Below are positions 37,120 through 48,216 of a stretch of DNA of 64,000 bases, in pieces (within the stretch, counting starts at the first letter, position 1; each line of letters starts with the position of its first letter). This DNA is from Primula veris. Its lineage: Eukaryota > Streptophyta > Magnoliopsida > Ericales > Primulaceae. Location: NCBI GenBank assembly GCA_963682055.1, contig OY821749.1:4948336-5012335 (forward strand), written 5' to 3'. Position numbers and translations under genes: made by a program. Below the pieces are notes generated by a model that was given only the letters and a program-made list of their open reading frames with translations, was not told where the DNA came from and did no database searches.

Positions 37120-37363
37120 GTAATGTTGTTTCTTAATAAAAATTAATCTAATTATCCGAGACGAGGTGAGCCGATACGAAAAAGTATGAAACGAGAAAAG
37201 ATGGGTTCATAAGACGAAACGAAATGAAAATTTCAAATCCTTAACAAAACGAAAACAAAAATAAAATAAAATTATTTCGTCACGAAAACGAAATGCCTCG
37301 TTTCGTTTCATTTGCACAACCCCACTTACCGATGATATAGATAACTACTACCTTCATATATTT

Positions 37364-38136
37364 AGAGCATTCTTATCAATGCTTATGACTGTTCTCTGTT
37401 ATTATGACTGTTCTCTATAAATATAGTATTACAGCGCATTATAAGAGAGTTGTATGAATTTCTTATATTTTACACAATAGTCAATGTGTATTGACTTATA
37501 TAAGCCATTTAAGTAATAATAATTTTTTTGTAGCATTTCGCAAATTACAGACTGCAATTGGGTTTTGTTTATGTAGTCCGGGTGATCCAAATAACAGTTG
37601 GGGAAAAAGGAGATACTTTTCAAATCTAGTTCAACTATCAAAAATAAAAGAAAATCTATGAAATTTCAGATTATATATATAAAACTATGTAAAAACCCAT
37701 TTTTATTCAGATATGGATATGACAAATTGTTGGGATCTCAGTGACGATGGGGTGAGTGATCTCAAATATCAAATTTCGTTGATGACTGCAGTCAAGATAA
37801 ATGCAATCCTAATATTATTGACGATGAAATAGTAGAAAAGAGTAGTTTTGTGGATATTGATTTGGAATCGTCAAAGCTCATACAAGTTAGAGAGAGAAGG
37901 AGATGTATAAAAGTGAAGGAGAAAGGAATGAGTTATGGTGGGTTTGGTTTATTTTTTGAATAAAATAATATATATAATTTTCTCGGATTACTGTATGTAT
38001 CTGGAGAAGAATTTTAAAATATTTTAGATTTAAAAGATAAATAATCATGTATATAGTCAATGATGACACTCAGATTTTTCAAAACTTGCATAAATGTATA
38101 GATACAGTCTTTTAAAAAGACAGTTGAGAATGCTCT
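37364..38136. mobile_element. Inverted-repeat element (MITE-like)
   Basis: The left end AGAGCATTCTTATCAATG and the right end TTGAGAATGCTCT are imperfect inverted repeats, and ACTGT-containing words continue the match inward. This end type is common in plant miniature elements. No clear target duplication was found. The interior near 37700-37920 is less AT-rich and looks like a decayed coding fragment, including an acidic stretch, but no family is recognised. Confidence 0.4.
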
Positions 38137-38970
38137 TATAACATAAAAGTGGATTAGTCTGAGTATGCATCATATATGGAAAAAGTATGGGTTAAAAGGC
38201 TACATACAACAAATATGAGTACAAATTTTCTCCAGACCAGTTTGGAGAGAATTTCTCTATGCCAACATGTGTTCTCAACTATCATTGACTTGCCTACTTT
38301 ATTGTTTTATTATGGATCTTGCTAACATATGTCTCGGACATAGTTTAAGCTATTAATGTGCTATTATATTTTGAAAGTGCTATTAATATATAACCAAATG
38401 ATTCCCAATGATATTAATGAAACAATTAATAGTAACATTTAGTTGTCTTTTTTATTTATATAACCTTTCTAAGTTTCTGGAAGATCTTCAAGTTTAATAT
38501 TGTTTCATAACGTCAAAAAAAACAAGAACAGTTTGCATAAATGCTATTTAGTTACCGAATTTACCAAGAATTTACCAAATAATTGTGTTTTAGTTAAAAA
38601 ATAAATGACATTGTCGTAAAATGAAAAAATATATGTCAACAGATTCGGGATAAACCTATCCCGAGTTCCGAAAAAGTCGAGTCTCAACTTTTGTTAGGTC
38701 AGGATCGGAATTTTTTTCCCACTTTCTAACAATAGTCCGCTTTGAGTTTTTACGAGACGGATCCCATCTAACCCAGCCGAAAAATCTAGATACCATTTTA
38801 ACATCTTCGGCTTTTTAATCCTGGCTGTAAAATCTTTCGGTTTTTCTTTCACTCCAGTGATTTTATAGAGTGAATAAAAAGAATGGGGTTTTTAGCGTGG
38901 GTTAGTTTTTAATTTATCAAATTAGTCGTATTTTATCTCTCTCTCTCTCTCTATATATATTTTCTCTCTC
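38137..38970. other. Upstream region of the TBC gene
   Basis: AT-rich intergenic DNA; no other gene is seen. A CT-rich run (about 38935-38970), including (CT)n, immediately precedes the start codon and fits a plant 5' leader. Confidence 0.5.
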
Positions 38971-41900
38971 ATGTTCTCCGACGGTGGTGTATCGGCGAGT
39001 AACGTTCTCCGACGATTCGGCGGCGGCGGAGAAGGTGGTTTACGGCTGAGCTCCGATGAGCTCCGAATCATAGCAACGACGGTGTTGGGCGGAATCGCCA
39101 TATTCGTCGCCGTATTTATCTTCTTCACTACTAGGTAAAATAAAAATGAAAAAAAAAACTAAACCCTAATCAATTATTGATTTGTCGCTAAACAAGTTGT
39201 ACTAGTAATTCAGTTATAGTAGTAATTGAAAGGGGAATAAAATAAGTTATAATAATAGTAAAGGTGTTAGTTCATATGTATATGAGAGCACTCTCTTCGT
39301 CGTCACCGTCGTGGAGCCATTTGAGATCGGTTTTGCTAGTTTCCACTTGTTCCTCGTCTTCGTCTTCCTCTCATCGGTCAGCTCTCTCTCTCTCTCTACT
39401 TCCGGATCTCTGCTTTTATCTCGTATTTTCTGGGATTATTATGCTTTATTAGTACCATTTTACCGTTTAGTAAAATGAACTACGAGTTTTGACTCTTAGT
39501 ACCATCAACTATACACTATGTCAGCATTTGATTAAAAAACATAAATAACTTGATAGTTGATGGTACTAAAAGGGTGTATACTTTGTAGTTGATGGTACTG
39601 AAATGTTGTATATTTGATAGTTGATGGTACTGAAATGGTGTATAGTTGATACTATTAACTTTTTTAATTACGTTTTTTTATCAAATGCTAAAAATTTGTA
39701 TAGTTGATTGTACTAAAATGGAAAACTCGTAGTTAAGGGTACTAAACGGTAAAACGTTCATAGGTAAATGGTATTAAAGCATAATGAACGTAGATACATT
39801 GCGCCTGGTTTACCAAAGCTGGGCTTTTTTGGTTAAAACTTACAACCATCTTATAAAAAAATATGTCAAGTGATGCCAAAACACTGTTTTCAACACATCT
39901 TGGCAAAACTACATGGCAAAATCTTACGATTATGGTGATCATGGCGGTGATGTGGCACCCGAAGGTCAGCTCTTAGCTTCCATGATCTTAATTGCTACAG
40001 CCAAAATATAAGTTCTAATATCCTTTTACAAATTAGGTTTAGTGATTGAAGAGCAGTGCCTGCCCAAAGCTTCCCGACACCTTTGTCCGAACTGAAAGGT
40101 TTCACCCTCATAGTCAAAAAGAAAATTATCACTTTACAAATTGTTATTGTTTGCAACAACAAAAAAAACATACCGTCGCCCGAGCTGGCCGAATGCTTGG
40201 CTAGCCATAAGATATGTAGAAGAGTCTAAATGATCCACACCATGCCGGCACTAATGAGGCGGACATATGTTGTCCACTATATTAGAAGATATGAAGTGAG
40301 AGTAGTGGACAATATGCGTCCACTTCATCAGTCTTTACGTGGTGTGTGTAATTTAGTCTCCTCTGCTGATATCGCTACTCATGATTGAAAATAGAGTGCT
40401 TTTGGAGGGGAATAATTTGTTGAGATCAGTTTAGCTCTTTATTGCCAAAAAAGTTGGGCTAATTCAGCTTTGATTCTCTCTTCAGGCTGGTTAACACTGC
40501 ACTGCAGCCTTCAAAAAAAGATAGATCCTAGAAATTTCAATAAAAGGCCCCTTGTGGTGCTTCAATCTGTATATTGTTTTATGAATTACAGCTCACTTAA
40601 AATTTCTTCACTTCCACCTATCGTGACCTACTATTATATTCCAATTAATAGAGGAGAATCTGTAGTGTGCAGTCACTTTTGGGGATTGGGGAGTTCATGT
40701 TAGGAAGAAGGCGGTTTTGTATGTTAAGTTTTTTTGCCATTAACTTTTAGTGATACCAATTTTTTGCACATTTTTTAAAATAAGTTTTAGTTCAACCTTA
40801 TAGCTCAGTCAGGAAGTGCTGCTTCCCTTGCGCGTATGTATTATTACTTCTCCCTCATCCCTATTCTTGACCTCCTATGGTCCATTTTCGGTGATTTTAA
40901 TGGTCTTATAAGAAATAACCAATTCTAAACGAGACTATAATGCAGATTCTACAAAATTTTATTAAATATAATCTAAAATGTGTAAGGATAAGACTCAATG
41001 ATGATAACATGCAAAAGTTGAAGATCTCATCAACTTAAACTGAGAAATTTTCCCGTAATTAGATGATAGTACCACCAGCTGTGATAGAAGTTTGGGAGTT
41101 CTGGCTGCAAAGGATGGTTTATTGTCTTTTTGTTTATGTAATTTTGTAGGTTTTCTGGATAGAAGTTGCAAAGTCTGTTATTGCGATCTCGTTAGCCTGA
41201 ACAAGTTCCAAAGCTACAATTTTGCCGGAGTTCAAGAGATATAAACTATTAAATTACTGCCAGGTAATTTTAGCTAGCCTTTTCTAATAATTGTTGTTTT
41301 TTCATCTTATTAGGGGTAATCTTAAATCACCATGGTCTCGGAGGAAAAGAAAAAATGTGCTGTCACCTCAGCAATGGAGAAGCTTGTTCACCCCAGATGG
41401 GAAACTACGTGGCCGTGGAGTCAAGTTTCTAAAAAAAGTTCGAAGTGGTGTAAGTTAATCCATTTTATGTAGTCCTAAAGTCAATGTGACCTAAAAAAAT
41501 GTGTTCAATCTATGTTTTTCTTCTCTGTTATCTTGCTAAATGTTTAAATTCCCCTTCGGTTTCTTATGTAGGGTGTTGATCCAAGTGTCAGGTCTGAAGT
41601 TTGGCCATTCCTGCTAGGAGTGTAAGCATTCCGTCCTTATATATTTGATTGATTCACTCATATCTCGTGGAGATGGATTATCTAACATTCCTAAATTTGT
41701 TGACTAATTTCAGAAAAAAAAGTTTCACTCTTACCAGTTTCTAATGTTTTTTGAAAAGTAGCAGATATTGAATGTCTGTGTATCGTTATTTTAATGATTT
41801 CCTGTTGAATTTGATTATTATCTGCACCACACCAAAAAGAAAAGAAGCAGCAAAAATGAAAGCCACCAGAATCCTGAAGCAACTTTAAGTTGTGATCCTT

Positions 41901-44117
41901 TTTATGTTTCTGAACGTAGATCATGAAAAAGTTATAGATTCATGCTCGTCCTCTTTAGTTTGTATTTATAAGTAGGAATAAGATATTAGCTCACCATAGT
42001 TTCATGCCATGATATGGATTGTAGTGTTTTTAGTTCTTTTAATAAAACATAGTCCGGCGTGCTTTATTGGCTGGGTATTTTAAAGAGTTAAACTAGTTGA
42101 GAATATCGTGGGTATGTCAAGGATATTTACCTTTTTGGCTCTTGTTACTTATCTGCCTTCAAGTTGCTGGTCATACTTATCTTTGTCTATCATTTTATTG
42201 TGGTTATGATTATTCTGCTGGATATGAGTCACTCTCTCAAAAGACATTTATGTTTTTCTCCAAGTCTCTACTTGCAATCGCAAAGATGCAAGGTTTCTTA
42301 AGGCAGTTCTGGTGTCACCATAACTTATCTGGCTGAGACTGCGGAATTAAATATTCTAAATATTGATATTTATTAATGTTTATAGGCATTTATTTTTATT
42401 TTTTAGCCATTTTCTCAACTTGATACGAGGTCGGAGTCCATCAATGCTGTATTGCAAGTCACTTACTGTCTGCATTCTCTATTGTTTTCTTTATAAGTTA
42501 AGATAAAAAGCATAGGTTGATAGATCTTTTGATGACTGCTGTTTGCTTTACTTTTAACAGTTACGACTTGGACTCTTCTAAAGAAGAAAGAGAAGCTACA
42601 AGAACTAAGAATAGGTAAGCTTTCCTTCATCTCGTTTTAGCTATAAAAAATATATATACAGTTGAAATTATAGACTTCTCTTGGCTAACCCCAAAGGGCC
42701 CAAACACAGCAATCTTGAAAAACTTTATGAGAAGATTTTTCAGATCCTACATCAGACTACATTGTTCAGAAAAGCAACAAAAACATTTACGTAACAACAG
42801 TTATGACTAAGAAGTTTAATACCCATCCACATAAAGTAGCCCAGAAAAGTCAATTTAGAGGGGTTTTTTACATTTATTTGCAATTATTTATTTTTTACAA
42901 TTTGTCGTCGCAGGAAGAAGTATGAAAAACTTCGAAGGCAGTGTCGACGAATTCTGAAAAGCAGCGACAACAACATAAAGACAGGGGAAAGTTCTGGTTT
43001 AGGATTAGAATCACCTGATTCTGAAGAAATAGTTAGTGCTTGGGAGTCTCTCTCAAGTGAAGAGTTTAGATCTTTGGACGAGTATTCAGACGACATTTCC
43101 AATGCATTGCTGGAAGGAGTTGCCAGTTCAGCACAAAAAGCCAAATCTAATTCCCTAACATTTAGTTCTGAATCTTCAGATTCTGATTCATCTGAGGATG
43201 CTGAAGTTAGCAGCACTTTCCCATCTACCAGAACGAGTGAAGAAAAAGAAGAAAATGTACCAGATTTTCCACCCAAAGAAGATTCCTCCCCCTTATCAGT
43301 ACAGTCTAAACTTAGCAAAACCGAAGATTTTGCCACGTGGCGACGCATCATTCGCCTTGATGCAATACGTGCGAATGATGAGTGGATTGCGTTTTCGCCA
43401 ACTCAGGCTAACGTACCCGAAGAAAGAGCAAAACTCTCAGCCCAAGCCGTCGGATTAAAAGATTACGAACATTTAGACCCTTGTAGAATATACCATGCCG
43501 CTCGTTTAGTTGCTATTTTAGAAGCTTATGCGGTTTACGACCCTGAAATCGGTTATTGCCAAGGAATGAGTGATTTACTATCTCCGATTATTAGCGTCAT
43601 GATAGAGAATCACGAGGCGTTTTGGTGTTTCGTTGGTTTTATGAAAAAAGCTCGACATAACTTCAGGCTTGACGAGGTGGGTATAAGGAGACAACTAAGT
43701 ACGGTTTCAAAAATTATTAAATGTAAGGATTCTCATTTGTATCGGCACTTGGAGAAGCTACAAGCTGAGGATTGTTTTTTCGTTTATAGAATGGTGGTAG
43801 TACTTTTTCGAAGAGAATTAACATTTGAGCAAACAATTTGTTTATGGGAGGTGATGTGGGCTGATCAAGCGGCGATTAGGGCAGGGATTGGAAAATCCGC
43901 ATGGAGCAGGATAAGGCTACGGGTCCCACCCACGGAGGATCTTTTGCTTTATGCAATTGCAGCTTCGGTTTTGCAGAAAAGGAAACTTATTATAGAGAAA
44001 TATAGTAGTATGGACGAAATAATAAGGGAGTGTAATAGTATGTCTGGGCATCTTAATGTATGGAAGCTACTAGATGATGCACACGATCTTGTGGTGAATT
44101 TACACGATAAGGTATAA
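38971..44117 (+). CDS. TBC-domain Rab GTPase-activating protein with N-terminal membrane segment
   Basis: Five exons: 38971-39134, 41314-41449, 41572-41621, 42561-42614 and 42914-44117; phases agree and give 535 aa. The family switches Rab GTPases off by speeding GTP hydrolysis with dual Arg and Gln fingers. Both are present: the Arg finger at Arg287 in IIRLDAIR, and the Gln finger at Gln351 in GYCQGMSD. The start of the TBC fold, SGGVDPSVRSEVWPFLLGVY, is encoded across exons 2-4. A Ser/Asp/Glu-rich insert (about residues 165-265) separates it from the catalytic part, as in plant Gyp1-like proteins. Residues of about 35-55 form a hydrophobic segment (IIATTVLGGIAIFVAVFIFF) followed by Arg, a likely membrane anchor. 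The Rab target is unknown. Exon 1 is joined across a 2.2-kb intron, so the anchor is the least certain part. Confidence 0.88.
39436..39790. mobile_element. Small inverted-repeat element in intron 1 of the TBC gene
   Basis: ATTATGCTTTATTAGTACCA near 39437 pairs with the reverse complement of the sequence ending near 39787 (TAATACCATTTACC on the other strand). ACCGTTTAGTA and ACTACGAGTTTT also pair inward. The centre has several near copies of AGTTGATGGTACTGAAA. It fits a foldback miniature element. The target duplication is not clear. Confidence 0.5.
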
Positions 44118-47100
44118 TAGAGACATACACCTACTGTTTTGTTGTTCTGGATTAATTTACCTAACTGTTGTTAACTTATTGTTTTTTTTTTACACATCAT
44201 GTTGTTAAGTTATTGTACTTAAGTTGCTTGTATGTAAATTACTCTGGAAGGAGTTGTTTTTGTTATACTTGAGCTTTGCCAAGACAACTTTGAAAGTTAA
44301 GGGATCAAGTAGAAAACCGAAGCGAAATTCGTTAGAATAGATGTACTTGTAAAAGTTGGATGAGACAAAGTTCCATTGGGTTCTTTTGAGCGTGTTATTG
44401 CTGGTCGATTGTATGAAATGGATCAGAGAGATCCTGGGGAGTAATTTTATTTATTTAACTGAAAGGTTTTTTGTTTAAAAGCTAACAAATGGTTACGTAA
44501 ACTTGGAGATGTGAGCGACCCTTTTTAGTATATTTTTTTTCTAGAGCAATCAATCATCTACGAAATGCTATCCTAGCTTATTAATTTCGGGTGTACCTGG
44601 AACCAAATAGTTTTTCTTTTTTGGCATCACTTTGCTCTTTCCTTGTATTGTAATCGATCTTAATTCTGTTATTTCATATTTCAAGCGATAATGAAATCAT
44701 AAAATGTAGTCCTCTTTCCTTACGAGCTATACTGTTTGTCTGTAAGATTTTGGTAAATTTTAGTTATCATATTCTGATGGCATTGAACTCGATAGAAAAA
44801 CGTTTAGTGACAATTAACTATGTTTTGGTTATAGTACATCTTGGAAAATTACCTAGCATTCTCTTACTCTTGCATCTTATTTCCTGCAAGTTAATAGAAT
44901 TTTTTTAATAGTCAACATGTATATAATAGGAGAAATTGAGAGAAGATAGTGAGTTATTTGGCAAAAACGGGAGTCTCTCAAATTATTTTGTGATCAGTCA
45001 TTGTCTATTTTCTCTCTCATCCACGACCCGTTCCTACACTCTCTTATCACGAATAATCATCCTTTTCGGTCGAAACTCTCATCTTCCTTTCTCCCTTCTT
45101 TTGATCGTGATACTCTTTTTCTTCTTCCTTCCTCTCTATCGCGATTTTGGACTCCCTTAGCAGACTTGTCGTACCTGGACCTCACTATACTAATTTGATT
45201 TCTTTGATTCTTTCTTTTGCTCGCCAAGTGTTCAACAAAACTCTAATATTGCTTTTGGTACTCCTTTAACCCTCCCCGCGTTTTGATAAGTTGTCCGTGG
45301 TATTTTTGCTTGAGTTTTTCGTTGTGGCTTTTACATGAGATAGTTCTAGTAGGGTCAAGAATAATCAAAGTGCAAAACTTAGTCGCCATCAGCGTCATGA
45401 AAAATTGAATTAATCATTTGAGTTTATGTAATATCGATGAGAGTGTTCTGGTTTTTGTCAATCACATTGAAGTTACAGAAGGTTTTGGTATCGTTATAGC
45501 TTGAGCCGGTGAAGTGTTAAAAAATGGTTCCGCAGAAGACTGTTATCGGTCAAGTGTTGTATCTATTTTAGAAGTTGATTCTATGAGTTTAGAAGTTTCT
45601 ATGTTCGAGTCAGGATCGTAGCACATGCAGAGTCCCTTTCCTCTTTTGCCTGTAAGCCAAAAAAGTATATGTTTCTCCAGTACTCTTAGATCTCATGTCA
45701 TCAATCATGTTCTCCAGTCTAGAACTAGAGGTTTGTTTGGTAGGAATCGTATGTCGTTTTTTCTCTCACCTCAATACTCGTAATCTTTGGTTCTGTTCCA
45801 AGTGTGTGAAATCTTTTAAGATAAATTGGCTGTAAATGAAGGTGCCCTGGCAGTGTCTATCCTAGCGTAGTTGATCCAGATTTTCCGCTTCCGATCAATA
45901 GGCTATTGTTTATATTTTTCCGGTTTTACATTATTCGGACAATCCAACCAAATAAAAAACTGGGAGGACAATTTGTAAGAAGCAGATTGTTATGTTGGGA
46001 TGAGGGTCTCGTATGCACAGAGCTCTATTGGTTAATCTCCCGTAGCAACAATAAATTATAAAAAAGGCAGAATTGGTTAAAGACATAAGCAACGATAATC
46101 TAATCGGAGATGCACTCAGCTCAGAATTGGACGTGGGTACCGTCATAGCTAGCGCAGAGGCTTTTAACCCCGTATGAGTATCTATTTTTGATGTCTTACC
46201 TTCTTTTCCTCGTGGCTCTATCAAAGGATGAGACGACTTCAAACCACAGGATTTGATGGATGTCGTGGTTGGAGTAATGGGGCACGTGGCAGAGTATTGT
46301 TTGCAGAGTGCTTTTCTAGGTCTTATAACTATTTTCCTCGACAACCGAGTCCCATATTTTCTAGCTCAGTAGGTAGCTAGCGCTCCTTTTATCCCTCTTG
46401 CCAAGAAGAATGATTGTTATACACGCACATATACACTTCTCTTGTTCCGGCCTTGCTGTGGGTTTTCTAAGATTTCTTAAGTTTTGCGTTCTAGTATTAT
46501 GTCTTAGATCAAATGAGCTATCGATAGTTTTGATACTATCATAGATGAGGCTTTATATTTGAATGCATGATTACATGAGAGTCCGAGAGTTCTTGTCAGT
46601 CTCCTGAGAAAACAAACTTGGGGGTATAAGCATAGCAATTGCAAAGGTAGCAGTTTATTCAACCGTTATGGCTTCAATGGTTCAGTTGAAGTCTGAAGAA
46701 TTCCAAAGAAAGTGGTTATGTCCGACGTTGATATTTTGTGGGAGGAAATTGACTTACTTTCCGAGTGAAATCCTTTATCGGGTGAATTTGAATTTGTATC
46801 TATTGATCAATTGTGATAAGTAGCTAAGCCGCAACAATGACTGGTGGAGAATGAATGTTTGGTTCAGTAAGAGTTGTTAATAGCTCAAGGGGATGCTCGC
46901 TTTAAAATGCTCGTGAATTCCTACTCTACTCCTAATAGTGATAGCTAGACGTTTGTATTACTGTCGCCTTTTTACGAGACCTTCATGTCCCCAACATACT
47001 AGATGTATGCTTAGATATGGTACAAGGCATTCCGTTTTCTCGAGTTCCGTTGTTTGTCTTGCTTGTAATCATGACTTATTTTTGTCAAGGGGCCATACGC

Positions 47101-48216
47101 CTTATTCAAAAATATAATCTTGTCCGCGACAAACTCTTTGCATTGGTTTGAGAGGCGCGCTTGGCTCCTCGCTTAGAAGTTAGCCATCTCATAGGTGACG
47201 GTGCTATAAACCCGGTTAATATTCTTTTACCATCGTAGGATGAAGGTCTGTGTCATATGGTTAGATGTGTCAATTTTATCACTTTTTGTTTTTGGGTTCT
47301 ATAGCCTCAACGGGGAGGTGGCTCGAAAAGCTGAGAAATGAAAGCCAATTAAGTACGAAAGTCATTATGTTTTAAAAGGCCTAATTATTTGTTCTTTTGT
47401 TTTGTTTTGAAGCCGACCAGAGGATTTACTACGAAACCAAAGGAAGTTTTGTATAGACTGGCAGTGGAGTTGACATTTGTTAAGAGTGTGGCTAGGCAAC
47501 AATTTGTTTCAGTACCAACAAGCAATGGCCATTTCGTAATGCGTTCTTGCAAATGATAGTAAAGTTGATGAGTATATTATATATAACCGACATTAGCATG
47601 TCTTTTGTATTTTTTTGACTTTTTTATAACAGTACTTTTGTCGGTTATTTTATAATTATAAAGTACATGAATTCGCTAACTATATAGGAATATGGACAAT
47701 CCACCAATTATGTATCATAACAATGGGTTAATAAACGGAAAATGCAAGGCATGTAAAATTATATGCACTTGTGATGCAACAAGGCCATTGACAATTATGT
47801 ACTTTTGAGTGGCATCGGCGATTTTTGACGCATGCCATAGGTTTCTAATTAATGGATGGTTATTCAAGTTTACCTTTATAGTACATAACAATTGGCAGAG
47901 CTTTCCGTCGGAAAATAAAATTAATACTATTGTAACCAAATGGGATCATCATTTGATGCAACTACGTACTGTATGAAACTATAACTAGTACTTTTTCTTG
48001 CATGTATGATCAGTTGCATTTTATTTCCATACTTTTTTCAAATAAAATACAAAGAAAGATGATCGAAGAACTTGATTTCCATGGTTGAATAACCCATCGG
48101 ATTATTGCAGCATACTAATTTAAAATCTCATAACGACACGAAAACAAGTAAAGTTTGTTCCACTGAACAATTGAAACTGCAAAATAAAATAAAAAACGTA
48201 AGCGCACAAACACACA
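44118..48216. other. Long intergenic region between two convergent genes
   Basis: The first ~300 bp are probably 3' flank of the TBC gene and the last ~150 bp 3' flank of cytochrome b5, which runs towards it. About 44930-47560 has a more balanced base composition than nearby intergenic DNA but no long frame on either strand; the longest is 137 codons on the minus strand near 45931-46344 and matches no family I know. It may be an old degraded transposon. No LTR or terminal repeat was found. Confidence 0.4.

Larger units (their letters stand above)
29714..37325. mobile_element. hAT-like non-autonomous element 2, interrupted by a copia insertion
   Basis: The left end TAGGGCTGCAAATGAGACG and right end CGTTTCATTTGCACAACCCCAC are imperfect inverted repeats. 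They are flanked by CTACCGAT (29706-29713) and TTACCGAT (37326-37333), 7 of 8 bases matching. Both ends carry words such as AAACGAAA, TTTCGTT and ACGAG in mirrored orientation. With the copia element removed, the host element would be about 580 bp and non-coding. The left duplication overlaps that of hAT-like element 1, suggesting element 1 landed at its border later. Confidence 0.5.

Noticed and set aside
45931..46344. 137-codon minus-strand frame as a gene
   Set aside because: No recognisable domain, no splice context, and it lies within a block that looks like degraded repeat; kept only as an unexplained region.
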